A DNA stretch of 64,000 bases from Deltaproteobacteria bacterium GWC2_55_46 (GTDB lineage: Bacteria; Desulfobacterota; GWC2-55-46): NCBI GenBank assembly GCA_001595385.3, contig LVEI03000001.1, positions 806,001 to 870,000 of the forward strand. Direction: 5' to 3'. Both the position numbers and the translations under genes were made by a program. Under the pieces are notes generated by a model that was given only the letters and a program-made list of their open reading frames with translations, ran no database searches and was not told the origin of the DNA. Of the stretch, positions 47,356-56,726 are shown piece after piece. How positions within the stretch are numbered: position 1 is the stretch's first letter; the number at the start of each line of letters is the position of its first letter.

Positions 47356-48147
47356 ATGCTTACCGCCGCATACAGATGCCTTGCGCTTCTTTCAGCGCTC
47401 GCCATATTCACGGGGTGCAGCTCCTCTGCCCCGGAAAACATGGTCCAAGTGCCTAAAGGGGAGTTCATCATGGGGAGCAACGAGGTAGATAAGGAGGCCA
47501 AGGCCATTCAGTACGGCGATAAAAGGCCATGGTACGCCAATGAAGGGCCTGAGAGGAAGGTACAACTCAAGGAATTCCATATAGACAGGACAGAGGTCAC
47601 CAACCTCCAGTATAAGGAGTTCGTTCAAAAGACAGGACGGCCCCAGCCGCCTCACTGGGCCGGCGGGACATATCCGGCAGGCCTGGACGAGCACCCTGCC
47701 GTACTCGTAAGCTGGGCTGATGCCGATGAGTACTGCAAGTGGAAGGGCAAGAGGCTTCCGACAGAGGCCGAGTGGGAAAAGGCCGCGCGCGGCACGGATG
47801 GCAGGAGGTTCCCGTGGGGAGCGGACTTCGATACAAAGAAAGTAAACACGCTCGGCGAGTACAATGGCACGCTTCCGGTAGGCACGCTCAAGGACGGCGC
47901 AAGCCCATACGGCGCCATGGACATGTCCGGCAACGCTCAGGAGTGGACGGCGGACTGGTACCTCCCCTATCCCGGCAATGACTTCAACGACAAGGATTAC
48001 GGCGAGAGATACAAAGTGGTAAGGGGCGGCGGCTGGGGAGGCATGGGCCACTACAGCCTGCAGGTCTACGTAAGGTCGGCCTTCAGGAACGCTGCCCCTC
48101 CGCAGGAACGCTTCGACGATGTGGGCTTCAGGTGCGCCTGGCCGTAA
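47356..48147 (+). CDS. FGE-like (SUMF1-domain) lipoprotein
   Basis: A 263-residue lipoprotein with lipobox FTGC (Cys21). The rest is an FGE-sulfatase domain (MVQVPKGEFIMGS, KGKRLPTEAEWEKAARG, YGAMDMSGNAQEW, VVRGGGWGG). It is a paralogue of the domain at 44678-45691 but has no cysteines after RGGGW, so it lacks the FGE catalytic pair and is probably a binding or structural domain. It follows the spermidine-synthase-like gene by 74 bases, with an AGGAGG-type site before its ATG. Confidence 0.85.
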   Translation: MLTAAYRCLALLSALAIFTGCSSSAPENMVQVPKGEFIMGSNEVDKEAKAIQYGDKRPWYANEGPERKVQLKEFHIDRTEVTNLQYKEFVQKTGRPQPPHWAGGTYPAGLDEHPAVLVSWADADEYCKWKGKRLPTEAEWEKAARGTDGRRFPWGADFDTKKVNTLGEYNGTLPVGTLKDGASPYGAMDMSGNAQEWTADWYLPYPGNDFNDKDYGERYKVVRGGGWGGMGHYSLQVYVRSAFRNAAPPQERFDDVGFRCAWP

Positions 48148-48220
48148 CAGCGCGCGTTGCTTCTGAAAAACCTCATCCCGGCGTTATTGCAGCTCTTCCG
48201 ATGGAAAGGACCGTCTTTTG

Positions 48221-50155
48221 ATGTCTCGCAGCGGCAAGCAGACAATATGCGCGATTCTGCTTGTAATATCAGGCGCCCTTCTGCCTGACACGGCATTTTG
48301 CGTTGAAGAGGACCTCTATATCTACAGGCTCCTTTTCGGAGGCGTCCAATTCACTTTTGAGAAGATAACGACCGATGAGAACGGCCACGAGCAGGAACGT
48401 TCCCAATTCCGGCAGGCCTACTACCTTGATACGCTTGGGCCTATTTACTCCCGCTTCCTGGCCACCTATAACGCCGGCATCAGGTTCGTCAACTCCAGCA
48501 CCGGTTCGGGGTCGTCAGGCTCCGATACGGAAACCGATTCCATTTATTATTATCTCACGACCAACCTGCTTCCGAAATCATCGATCCCCCTTACCCTGTC
48601 GGCTTCCCGCAGCGCTTCCACCACCGAATACGGGACCGGCAACTCCGAGATCACCACTAACCATTACGCGCTGCAGTGGTATCTGGGACTCAGGACCTTG
48701 CCCAAGACCGCTATCTTCATAGAAAAGACCGATACCGAGACCGACAACACAAGCCAGAACACAATGAACTACAGATTAAACATGGAGAAAAGGGTAGGCA
48801 AGTCCTCAAATGCCCTCTATTATACCCTGTCGGAGTCCGACAGCTCTGGCGGCAGTTCCAGCACCAACTCCTCGATAAACTTCATCAACGGCACAAGGCT
48901 TTCGAAGGACACCTCGATAAACTTCGGGTTTTCAAGGGGAAATAGCGAAACGGATTCCGCTGGCACGGCGACCAGCACCGACGTCCAGGGATTGAATATC
49001 AATCTCTATTCCTCCCCCAGCCGGGAGTTCGCCCAGACGCACAGTTACACGTACTTCAACAGCGATACCGGAGAGAGTACGGACACAGGACAGACCTACA
49101 ACGGATCCATGAGCTACAGGTTCTCCGGCGCGCTGACATCCAGCATGGCCCTTTCTGTTACCGAGGCCGTCTCTGAAAACCCGACCATAACGACTGAAAG
49201 CACCTCTTTTGCCTACAATGCCGGCATGAGCTACGCCATAAACAGGAACATGTCCCTCTCCCAGACCATCGCCTACAGCTCTTACGATAGCACCTCAAGC
49301 GACACCAATGAAGCGTTCAGCGAACAGACCTCGATAGGGTACCACACCGACTATCTTGGCTGGGCAGACCTCTCCACCAGTTACGGCCTGGGCTACAGCT
49401 ACCAGCGATACAACGAAAACCCGACCCTTACAGGTCTTGCGCAGAACTTCTCGCTATCGCTCAGCAGTATTGACGTGACCCAATACGCTCTGTTCAACGC
49501 CAACTTCAATCTGCGCGACACTTCCAACAGCTCCGGTAGCTGGGAGAGCTATAGGTCCTACGACTTCAACGCGCTCAGCAGGAAATGGAAAAAATATGTT
49601 GGGCTCGCAGCTACTTACCACAATGAGACCGAGAGCCACGAGTTCTCCCTCCTGGGGAGGGAGAGCGAAAGTTTCAGATTCACCGCCAACTCCAACTATT
49701 TCCAGAACACCACACTGGCATTCTCTTCTGATTACAGCAGCACAACCAACAGCGTAAGCGGCACCTCCGACATAATACGCAACGACTTCAGCGCGACACA
49801 CAACCGGACCGTCAAGGGTGGCCCCCTGAGTCTTTTTCTCAGGTGGTCCACTGTCGATCAGTCGTTCAATGGCGGGACGGACTCCACCCTGATCACAGCC
49901 TACGGCGCGACATATGGCAGGAGGGTCTTGCGGAATGCGTCCTGGGTTATCGCGGCGAACAGGACGAATACCACATACAAGAACACCTCCAGCCATGTCA
50001 CCTCTGTATCCAATGCTTTAAACTTTGCCCTGAGGAGCTGGTTATTATCGCTCCGACACAACTACAGCATGACCAAAGACCAGACAAGAGACCAGGTCGA
50101 GAACAGATATTACATGCAGATCTCAAGAAACTTCGCGAGTATGCTTCCTTTTTAG
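48221..50155 (+). CDS. Ser/Thr/Asn-rich outer-membrane beta-barrel protein
   Basis: A 644-residue exported protein I do not recognise by family. A signal peptide (ICAILLVISGALLPDTAFC) precedes a mature part of alternating polar and aromatic residues with many short strands separated by Ser/Thr/Gly-rich turns (for example NSSTGSGSSGSDTETD). The last residue is Phe (FASMLPF), as in proteins folded by the Bam machine. I estimate more than 20 strands. It could be the porin of an electron conduit or an attachment barrel. A TTG at 48218 directly before the ATG is a less likely start. A TPR gene follows after 6 bases. Confidence 0.7.
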   Translation: MSRSGKQTICAILLVISGALLPDTAFCVEEDLYIYRLLFGGVQFTFEKITTDENGHEQERSQFRQAYYLDTLGPIYSRFLATYNAGIRFVNSSTGSGSSGSDTETDSIYYYLTTNLLPKSSIPLTLSASRSASTTEYGTGNSEITTNHYALQWYLGLRTLPKTAIFIEKTDTETDNTSQNTMNYRLNMEKRVGKSSNALYYTLSESDSSGGSSSTNSSINFINGTRLSKDTSINFGFSRGNSETDSAGTATSTDVQGLNINLYSSPSREFAQTHSYTYFNSDTGESTDTGQTYNGSMSYRFSGALTSSMALSVTEAVSENPTITTESTSFAYNAGMSYAINRNMSLSQTIAYSSYDSTSSDTNEAFSEQTSIGYHTDYLGWADLSTSYGLGYSYQRYNENPTLTGLAQNFSLSLSSIDVTQYALFNANFNLRDTSNSSGSWESYRSYDFNALSRKWKKYVGLAATYHNETESHEFSLLGRESESFRFTANSNYFQNTTLAFSSDYSSTTNSVSGTSDIIRNDFSATHNRTVKGGPLSLFLRWSTVDQSFNGGTDSTLITAYGATYGRRVLRNASWVIAANRTNTTYKNTSSHVTSVSNALNFALRSWLLSLRHNYSMTKDQTRDQVENRYYMQISRNFASMLPF

Positions 50156-50161
50156 CCGGCC

Positions 50162-50971
50162 ATGAAAAACAACTCAGCGGCTGTAGCCGCAACATCACTT
50201 GTCTTGCTCGCGGTAGTAATCGCCTATTCCTTTGCCGCGCACTCCAGGAACTTCGTCTGGTCTGACCCTCTGACCATGTGGCGTGACACGGTGACGAAAT
50301 CACCGATGAAGGGCAGGGCCCATTACAATTACGCGACAGTGCTTGTCGGCGCCGGGCAGTTTGAGAAGGCGCTTGAAGAGAACCTGAAGGCCGTGGAGAT
50401 AACCCCCGGGTACGCGAGGGCGCACTTCAATATCGGAGCTATCCTCCATGTCTGGGGACGCAATGACGAGGCCGCCGCCAGATATAAACTGGCGATAGAG
50501 CTTAAACCCGATCTGGCGGAGGCGCACCTCAACCTCGGTTTCATATATTATACGAAGGGCCTTCTTAAAGAGGCCATGTCGGAGTACGCTCTTGCGGCCA
50601 GGCTCAAGCCCACAAACCCGAAGGTATACGTCAACATGGGGAATATCTACAGGGACACGGGGATGCCGGAGAAGGCCCTTGCCGAATACAGCAAGGCATT
50701 GTCATATGACCCGGCTAACGTACAGGCTATCATGAATATCGGCGGTATACTTATTAAGACGGGCAGGGCCATGGAGGCTCTGCAGGAGTTCCGGCAGGCT
50801 ATCGCATTGGACCCCGGGCTTGCTGAAGCGCATTATATGCTGGGGGGAGCCCTTATCGCGCTCGGAAGGACTAAAGAGGCCAGGGCAGAGCTTGAGGCTG
50901 CGATGATGCTGGACCCGGGGCACGAAGGCGCGCGCGAGGCCTTTATAAGGCTTAATAACGGTAAGTATTAG
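50162..50971 (+). CDS. Membrane-anchored TPR protein
   Basis: A 269-residue protein with one N-terminal membrane helix (about 6-26) and then five to six TPR units (from residue ~50; AHYNYATVLVGAGQFEKALEE begins the first in its pattern). Its stretch SRNFVWSDPLTMWRDTVTKSP after the helix matches ARNNVWQNGMTLYEDAVLKSP in the TMTC-like protein encoded at 51948-53801. It thus looks like the last helix plus TPR part of such a protein, without the catalytic membrane part. It begins 6 bases after the barrel gene; its stop overlaps that of the convergent HEAT-repeat gene. Confidence 0.82.
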   Translation: MKNNSAAVAATSLVLLAVVIAYSFAAHSRNFVWSDPLTMWRDTVTKSPMKGRAHYNYATVLVGAGQFEKALEENLKAVEITPGYARAHFNIGAILHVWGRNDEAAARYKLAIELKPDLAEAHLNLGFIYYTKGLLKEAMSEYALAARLKPTNPKVYVNMGNIYRDTGMPEKALAEYSKALSYDPANVQAIMNIGGILIKTGRAMEALQEFRQAIALDPGLAEAHYMLGGALIALGRTKEARAELEAAMMLDPGHEGAREAFIRLNNGKY

Positions 50972-51759
50972 GAACGGATCTTCCGCAGGGCGTTCTGCGC
51001 CTCTTCCCTGACAGGTTCGAACGGGTAATCAGCGAACGCCTGAATAAAGCCCTCGAAGCCCTTCGCCTTGCCCTTGAGCGAGGAGGCCACCTTAAGCAGC
51101 TCTATGACCGACCTGGAGTCCTTCCTGTCGCCAGCGTTCATCAGCGCGTCGAATATCCTCATGACATCGGCCTGGACCATGTCATCACCGGCGGCGGCGA
51201 GCGCCTCAGCCGCGGAAGCCATCGCTTCCCCATCCCCTGAGCCGATTACATTCAACAGCGCCTCAACGCCTTTCCTGCCGGCGTTGGCCAGGGCCTGCGC
51301 GGATGTGAGCCTGTAGAACGGCTCCCGCTGCTCAAGCATCTGTTTTTTGACTATTTCAACGCCATCGGTGAAACCCTGGACGAGCGCGGTCGCCGACGCT
51401 TTCCGTACATGATATATCTCGTTATCGAGGTGCTCCATAAGCTTTTCTTTCGCGTCATGTGTCTTGAACCTGGCGAGCTCCTGGGCGGCCATTATTGAAA
51501 CATCCTCGTCCTTATGGGTAAGGGCGTCGGTGATGATATTAAAGAAGGCCTTGTTCCTGGCCAGGGCTATCGTGTGGACGATAGTCTTGGCGAAGACCCC
51601 CTGAGGAGGATCATCGATCAAAAGGGTCAGCTCATTTGAGGTCCCTGCCTGGTCTTCCTTCGCCAGGTGATTGAGGAGCATCGCCCCTTCCTCCCTTGTG
51701 ACGGTCCCGGCCATCACCTTGGAGAACATGGTGGTCAGCTTGTCTTTTATCGAGCTCAT
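50968..51759 (-). CDS. HEAT-repeat protein
   Basis: A 263-residue soluble protein of helical repeats (about six to seven HEAT or PBS-lyase-like units: VSIMAAQELARFKTHDAKEKLMEH, YHVRKASATALVQGF and similar in their spacing). Such proteins are scaffolds. I choose ATG 51759 (MSSIKDKLTT); the open frame runs to a GTG at 51801, adding a basic stretch (RRNRQTR) and no domain. Its stop overlaps the stop of the convergent TPR gene (50968-50971). Upstream on the same strand is the TMTC-like gene. Confidence 0.8.
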   Translation of the reverse strand: MSSIKDKLTTMFSKVMAGTVTREEGAMLLNHLAKEDQAGTSNELTLLIDDPPQGVFAKTIVHTIALARNKAFFNIITDALTHKDEDVSIMAAQELARFKTHDAKEKLMEHLDNEIYHVRKASATALVQGFTDGVEIVKKQMLEQREPFYRLTSAQALANAGRKGVEALLNVIGSGDGEAMASAAEALAAAGDDMVQADVMRIFDALMNAGDRKDSRSVIELLKVASSLKGKAKGFEGFIQAFADYPFEPVREEAQNALRKIRS

Positions 51760-51947
51760 CCGAGTCTGTCTGTTCCTTCTGCTTTCATTAAGGGGCCGCA
51801 CCCTTCCGGGCTCAGGCGATACTACGTTTCGAGATCGTATGGCAGCATGCCCCAGAGAAGTTAAGCTCTTGGATTATAACATAAAAGCCGCAGGGGACAA
51901 CAAGATTATCAAATGCCGGCAGAGCCCGTCTTCCAAGCCCCCGAGCT

Positions 51948-53801
51948 TCATCTCTCATCTTTTTCGAGCCTTGGGACAGACGCCGCCAGGTCAGGCCGTA
52001 GAGCAACCGCCCTGTTGTAAGCGGCCCTGGCCCTTTCCTGGTCTCCTGTCTTCGAGTAGAGCTTGCCAAGGTTTACAAGGGCGTCCCAGCTCGCCGGATT
52101 GAGCTTGAGAACAGAGTCAAGAAGATATTCGGCGGACCCGAAGTCCCCTTTTTCCATAAAGGCGAGCGCCAGGTTATACATGGCGTTCTCATTGTCCTTT
52201 TGCGCCCGGATAGCCTTTACATAATATTCTATCGCCTTGTCCAATTCCTTCCCCTCGTGGTGCATGGTGCCGAGGTTATAGAGCGCGGCCGCGTTCGCGG
52301 GGTTTATCCTGACGGTCTCGCTGAAATGATATACGGCCTTATCCCGCTCTCCCCTTCCCATATAGATCATACCCAGGTTGAGATGCGCCTTTTCCGCCTG
52401 AGGATTGAGCTTCAAATCCTCGTTGTACTGCTCTATCGCCTTGTCTATCTTCCCGCCCCTGTGATACGCCCACGCGAGGTTATACCTTACCCGCTCCTTT
52501 GCCGGGCTCTTCAAGACAGCGTCCTCGTAGAGCGTCATCCCGTTCTGCCAGACGTTATTGCGCGCGTAGGCGGCCGTGCCCAGAGGCAGGACCATGAGCG
52601 CAAAGGCGGCAGCTACGGCCTTCCACGGCCCACCGAGGCCCGCCTTGCCCCATACAAAAAAAAGGCCCGCGCTTGCCGACAACGCAACACCAACGCTTGG
52701 CAGATAGAGCCTGTGCTCGAATATAAGGTCCTTTATCGGGACTATGGACGACTCCACGGAGATGGTGATGAAAAACCAGAGCCCCCCGGCCGATATAAGG
52801 GCCAGGTATCCGCTCCCTCCCCTCAAGAACCTGATAAAGAGATAGACCGCTCCGATGAAAAGGGAGGATATGAAGATGAATGAAGCGAAGACCTCTGGCG
52901 CGAAGAAAGAACTGAACATGGGATAATCATAATCAATCGTCTGATCGACGGGCAGCACAAGCAGGCGCAAATAGGTGACTATCACCCTGAACTGGGTCAC
53001 GAGGTAGTCGTGCCTGGAGATATTCTGCAGGTCCCGTATCTGAGCGCCGATCAGATTACCCCCGACGCCATCCACGCCCATTGGGCCAAAGATCATATAC
53101 GGGATGACCGCCATGGCAAGGAGTATTGGCGTAAGCTTTAACAGCCTCCTTCCAGGCCGCCCCCTGAACAAGGCCAGCTCTATCATAAGGAGCGTAAAGG
53201 GGAGCGTGAAGCTTATCTCCTTTGTCATCTGGGCGGCCCAGACGGAGATGAGCCCGGCAAGGTACAGGACGGCCCTCGTCCTGGCCTCAGAAAGCCTCCA
53301 TTTGAGGTAAAAAACGATACCGAGAAGATAAAAAAACGTGGCGAGAGAGGCGAACCTCTGCGAGATATAGGCCACCGCCTCTGTCTGCACCGGATGGACT
53401 ATGAACAGGAGCGCGGCAAGCGCCGCTATCTGGAAAGAGGGCAGGCCCTTTTCAGAAAGCCTCGGGGTCCTCGTCAGCAACCCGGAGAAGAAAAATACAA
53501 GGATGCCATTAGCTATATGAATGGCGATGTTCACGGCATGGTAGCCTCTAACGTCCATGCCGTTGGCAAAGAAGTTAAGGGCGAAGGTAATGTATGTGAA
53601 GTACCTTGTGCCGCCGGGAGGCCAGAAGCTCTCTGGCCTGTACGCGCTGCTGTAGTCTACTACGTACAGATAATCATCGAACTGGAAAGTAGCGGTGAAG
53701 GTATTAGAGTAAACGGCAACGGCCAGGAGGGCGATGAAAAACAAGACCGCCGCTACGGAAAGTCTTTTATGCCCCGACAGGAAGTTGTCTAAACCAGACA
53801 T
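51948..53801 (-). CDS. Multipass membrane protein with C-terminal TPRs (TMTC/GT-C-like)
   Basis: A 617-residue protein. Residues ~15-420 hold about ten to eleven membrane helices; the first periplasmic loop has FDD (41-43), the acidic pair typical of GT-C glycosyltransferases that use lipid-linked sugars. Four to five TPR units follow (about 440-605). The plan matches TMTC-type O-mannosyltransferases. With the Ser/Thr-rich beta-barrel nearby, it could glycosylate that or other envelope proteins; this is inference. An overlapping plus-strand open frame at 52200 is an antisense shadow. Confidence 0.82.
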   Translation of the reverse strand: MSGLDNFLSGHKRLSVAAVLFFIALLAVAVYSNTFTATFQFDDYLYVVDYSSAYRPESFWPPGGTRYFTYITFALNFFANGMDVRGYHAVNIAIHIANGILVFFFSGLLTRTPRLSEKGLPSFQIAALAALLFIVHPVQTEAVAYISQRFASLATFFYLLGIVFYLKWRLSEARTRAVLYLAGLISVWAAQMTKEISFTLPFTLLMIELALFRGRPGRRLLKLTPILLAMAVIPYMIFGPMGVDGVGGNLIGAQIRDLQNISRHDYLVTQFRVIVTYLRLLVLPVDQTIDYDYPMFSSFFAPEVFASFIFISSLFIGAVYLFIRFLRGGSGYLALISAGGLWFFITISVESSIVPIKDLIFEHRLYLPSVGVALSASAGLFFVWGKAGLGGPWKAVAAAFALMVLPLGTAAYARNNVWQNGMTLYEDAVLKSPAKERVRYNLAWAYHRGGKIDKAIEQYNEDLKLNPQAEKAHLNLGMIYMGRGERDKAVYHFSETVRINPANAAALYNLGTMHHEGKELDKAIEYYVKAIRAQKDNENAMYNLALAFMEKGDFGSAEYLLDSVLKLNPASWDALVNLGKLYSKTGDQERARAAYNRAVALRPDLAASVPRLEKDER

Positions 53802-53830
53802 AGAGATTGGGTCCCCTGGAAAATTGCGTT

Positions 53831-53860
53831 ATTTTACCCTAATTTACATAAATGGCACAA
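53831..53860 (-). promoter_or_regulatory. Candidate sigma-70 promoter of the TMTC-like gene (minus strand)
   Basis: On the minus strand TTGTGC (53860-53855), an 18-base spacer and TAAAAT (53836-53831), about 30 bases before the gene start at 53801. Confidence 0.45.
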
Positions 53861-53955
53861 GGGTTTATGTTGTGACTTACGACCTTGATTAGGCTGATGT
53901 TTATTGATAAGCTAAGGTTTGGCGGACTGAAACCCCGATTTTAAAAAGGTCGTAA

Positions 53956-56667
53956 ATGGCTGGTTACAGCGGCAGCAGACTTGAGATCCTTGACCGTCTC
54001 CTCGCGCTTGGGGCGGAGGTGCCGGAGGGCAGGCTTTGGACCCTTGACCCCAAGAGCCTTAGGTTCAAACACGGCGAGACGCTTGCCGAGCTCAAGGTCC
54101 CATACCACATGGGGGGAGAGGACGAAAAGTGCGTTGAAGAGGCGGTCCTCGGCCTCGTCTCGGTCCTTTCAAAGCGGTACGACCCTAAAAAAGAGGGGGC
54201 TGAGTCCGCTGTCCATCTGCCAATAGGCCTCCTCAAGGAAAAGACATTCCGGACAGACCTCTTCATCTCAGATTCCCTCGAAAAAGATACGGCCACCTTT
54301 GCCCTCTCGGGCGTGCCGTACATCGACAGCGCGATACTCTCCAACTGGCTTGGTTCCGAAGGCCACGGACGCAGGCTCGTTAAGTGGGTCCACGAGTACT
54401 TCGGGAAGATGATGAAGGAAGAGGCCCGGACCGACGTGGATGAAAGGACAGCCTACCTTGCCCTCCTTGCCGTCATAAACACGGTAAGGAAAAAAAAGGA
54501 GAAGGCCAAGGGGTTCAGGATAAAGGGCCTTTCCTACGAAAGGCTCGACCTTATAACAGGCCTTGTGATCTTCCTGACCTTGAGGACGTCCCTTTCCTGG
54601 TTCTTCAAAAAGCTTAAAACAAGCGGGGCATCATCTTACAACCCGGCTGCGGAATTATTACTTTCGTCGGCACTGGTCCCCAAGTCCTTTCTCGCCATAC
54701 CCGCAAGCCTTGTGTCAACTACGCTCAACCCGTACGGGATAAGCGCCGAGGCCTTCGACGCGCTCGGAGGCGTACTCCCGGCCATATACGACGCCGCCTC
54801 CGCAGAGGAACTGCTCTCAAGGAGCGTCCGAGCCGTCGGCGGCAACAATGAGGTCAACGAGGTCGTACAGGCCCAGGCCAACATAAACAGGTTCAGACAG
54901 GAGTCCCTGGCATACCTTTCGGAGATCGACCAGCCGGGATCTGACGCGCAGTCGACCCTCTATGAGCTCTACAACGAAGACAGGCTCATAAAGAACTTCC
55001 TCTCAGACCACAAGTCCATTGCGAACCTCTCAGCCGCGCTCGAAGAGGTGAGAAAGAACCATGTGAAAGACCAGCACAGGGCTGAGAAGCTCGAATCGTT
55101 CCTCGACTTCCTTGCCGGCTTCAGGAAATCGGTCTTCGGCAGCTTCTTCAAGGGGCCCAGGAAGGCCGAAGAGATAACCGGCGTCATACAGGGCTATTAC
55201 GCCTGCGCGCTCGACAACCACGTTGAGCGCAACGCTGGCCCCATGCGTACCTGCCTTGCCGACAGGCGGGAAGAGTACAAGCACAACCTGCTGGTCGATG
55301 AGTACAACAGGGGACGCCTGTACAGGTTCTCAACCGATGACAGGCCTGCCCTCAAGACCCTCGCGGTCGAGGAGGAAGGGCAGCTCTTCATCGATATGAA
55401 GGACTTCTCCCGGAAGACCTTGAACGTCAAGGAAATAGCGATGGCGGATTTCATGCGGGAGCATTTTTACACCCCGATCCTTAACGCCGCGAGCCGCTAC
55501 GCCGTTGGCACGGGCGTGACAGCCAACGAGCGCGGCATAAGGCTTACGAACCTCCCCGGCGACGCGGCCATCTTCTCCGGCGGCGTGACGAACCTGGTGG
55601 CGCTCGCAAAGGACATACAGCAGATAATACGGGGCTACCGCGAGGAGCTATTGAAAAGGCTGCCCCCTAAAAGGGATGACGAGGTACTCGAAGAGGTCCA
55701 CAGGAGATTCGCGGCAAGGAAAGACGCGCTCAGGCAGAAGAGGGCTGAACTGAATGAGTCGATGGCCAGAAACGAGGCTGGTATCGAGACCAGGCTCGTG
55801 GCTCTCGGTGAAGAGGAGCACAGGCTCGAGAACACTTACAGAGAGGAGCTTGAGGCCGCGATAAAGGGAGAGCTTGAGGCCGGGCTTTACATCGCGTACG
55901 GTGCCAAGGCTGAGAACATGGTCATCGAGACAAGGGAAGATTTCTCCGGGCCGGTAAGCGTATCGATAGGCGGAAAGATAAACGAGGCCTCAAGAGGCAC
56001 CTTCAGGAACCCGCTGGTGAGGGCAAAGCTCGAAAGGTCGCTTGAGAACGAAAAGAGCCGCCGCAGGAACAAGGCCATACGCTACCCGTTCGACGTTTAC
56101 ATAGACAGGGTATTCTCGATAAAAGTCCCGACCGAGCTCGACAGCGCCTTTGAGAAGCTTTTGACCTCGCACAGGGAGACAAACGTAAAGGCCATGTCCC
56201 AGGTGGTGGCCAACGAGTTCCTTGGCGACATCAACAGGATAATCTCAGGGGAGCCGTTCTCGAACCTCCGCGTCATATCGGCCACTACCGACATATACAA
56301 CAAGGGAGAGGTCTTAAGCATAAACGCCCTTGAGGCCTATATGAAAGAGGGCCGGGGATTGAAATGGTTCTTCAGAAAAACAGTCCGGACAAGCGAGCTC
56401 TGCCCTTCCATACAGGAAGAGTTCTTCATCCCGTTCGACCCGCTGGACCTCTGGTTCAGCCTCGACCCGGTGAAGGGGGTAGACCGGGTCGAGGCATTCT
56501 GCAAGGTCGGCGAGGTGATATTCAAGGGCTTCGAGGCAACGACACCGATGGTCGTCTATGAGATCATCAACCCTGAGGGGGATTTCTTCAAGGCGCTGGT
56601 AAAGAACCACTTCCAGCAATGGCTGGATGAGTCAAAGGCCGAGCAGCGACTTACAGAGAAGGCCTGA
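53956..56667 (+). CDS. Large protein with a class III nucleotide-cyclase-like core
   Basis: A 903-residue cytoplasmic protein I do not recognise as a named family. Residues ~474-565 resemble a class III adenylate/guanylate cyclase: QLFIDMKDFSRKT holds D480, the position of the first metal Asp, and TNLPGDAAIFSGG holds D536, the position of the second. A charged coiled coil follows (about 570-655: HRRFAARKDALRQKRAELNE-like). The N-terminal ~470 residues are mainly helical without clear motifs, and the C-terminal 250 residues are unassigned. No transporter or kinase gene is adjacent. A purely structural, degenerate cyclase fold is the main alternative. Confidence 0.6.
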   Translation: MAGYSGSRLEILDRLLALGAEVPEGRLWTLDPKSLRFKHGETLAELKVPYHMGGEDEKCVEEAVLGLVSVLSKRYDPKKEGAESAVHLPIGLLKEKTFRTDLFISDSLEKDTATFALSGVPYIDSAILSNWLGSEGHGRRLVKWVHEYFGKMMKEEARTDVDERTAYLALLAVINTVRKKKEKAKGFRIKGLSYERLDLITGLVIFLTLRTSLSWFFKKLKTSGASSYNPAAELLLSSALVPKSFLAIPASLVSTTLNPYGISAEAFDALGGVLPAIYDAASAEELLSRSVRAVGGNNEVNEVVQAQANINRFRQESLAYLSEIDQPGSDAQSTLYELYNEDRLIKNFLSDHKSIANLSAALEEVRKNHVKDQHRAEKLESFLDFLAGFRKSVFGSFFKGPRKAEEITGVIQGYYACALDNHVERNAGPMRTCLADRREEYKHNLLVDEYNRGRLYRFSTDDRPALKTLAVEEEGQLFIDMKDFSRKTLNVKEIAMADFMREHFYTPILNAASRYAVGTGVTANERGIRLTNLPGDAAIFSGGVTNLVALAKDIQQIIRGYREELLKRLPPKRDDEVLEEVHRRFAARKDALRQKRAELNESMARNEAGIETRLVALGEEEHRLENTYREELEAAIKGELEAGLYIAYGAKAENMVIETREDFSGPVSVSIGGKINEASRGTFRNPLVRAKLERSLENEKSRRRNKAIRYPFDVYIDRVFSIKVPTELDSAFEKLLTSHRETNVKAMSQVVANEFLGDINRIISGEPFSNLRVISATTDIYNKGEVLSINALEAYMKEGRGLKWFFRKTVRTSELCPSIQEEFFIPFDPLDLWFSLDPVKGVDRVEAFCKVGEVIFKGFEATTPMVVYEIINPEGDFFKALVKNHFQQWLDESKAEQRLTEKA

Positions 56668-56726
56668 ACGACCTTCATCCCTGGCTTGTTGCCGAAGAAT
56701 TTGTTCGGGCTGCCAATAGCCCTTTC

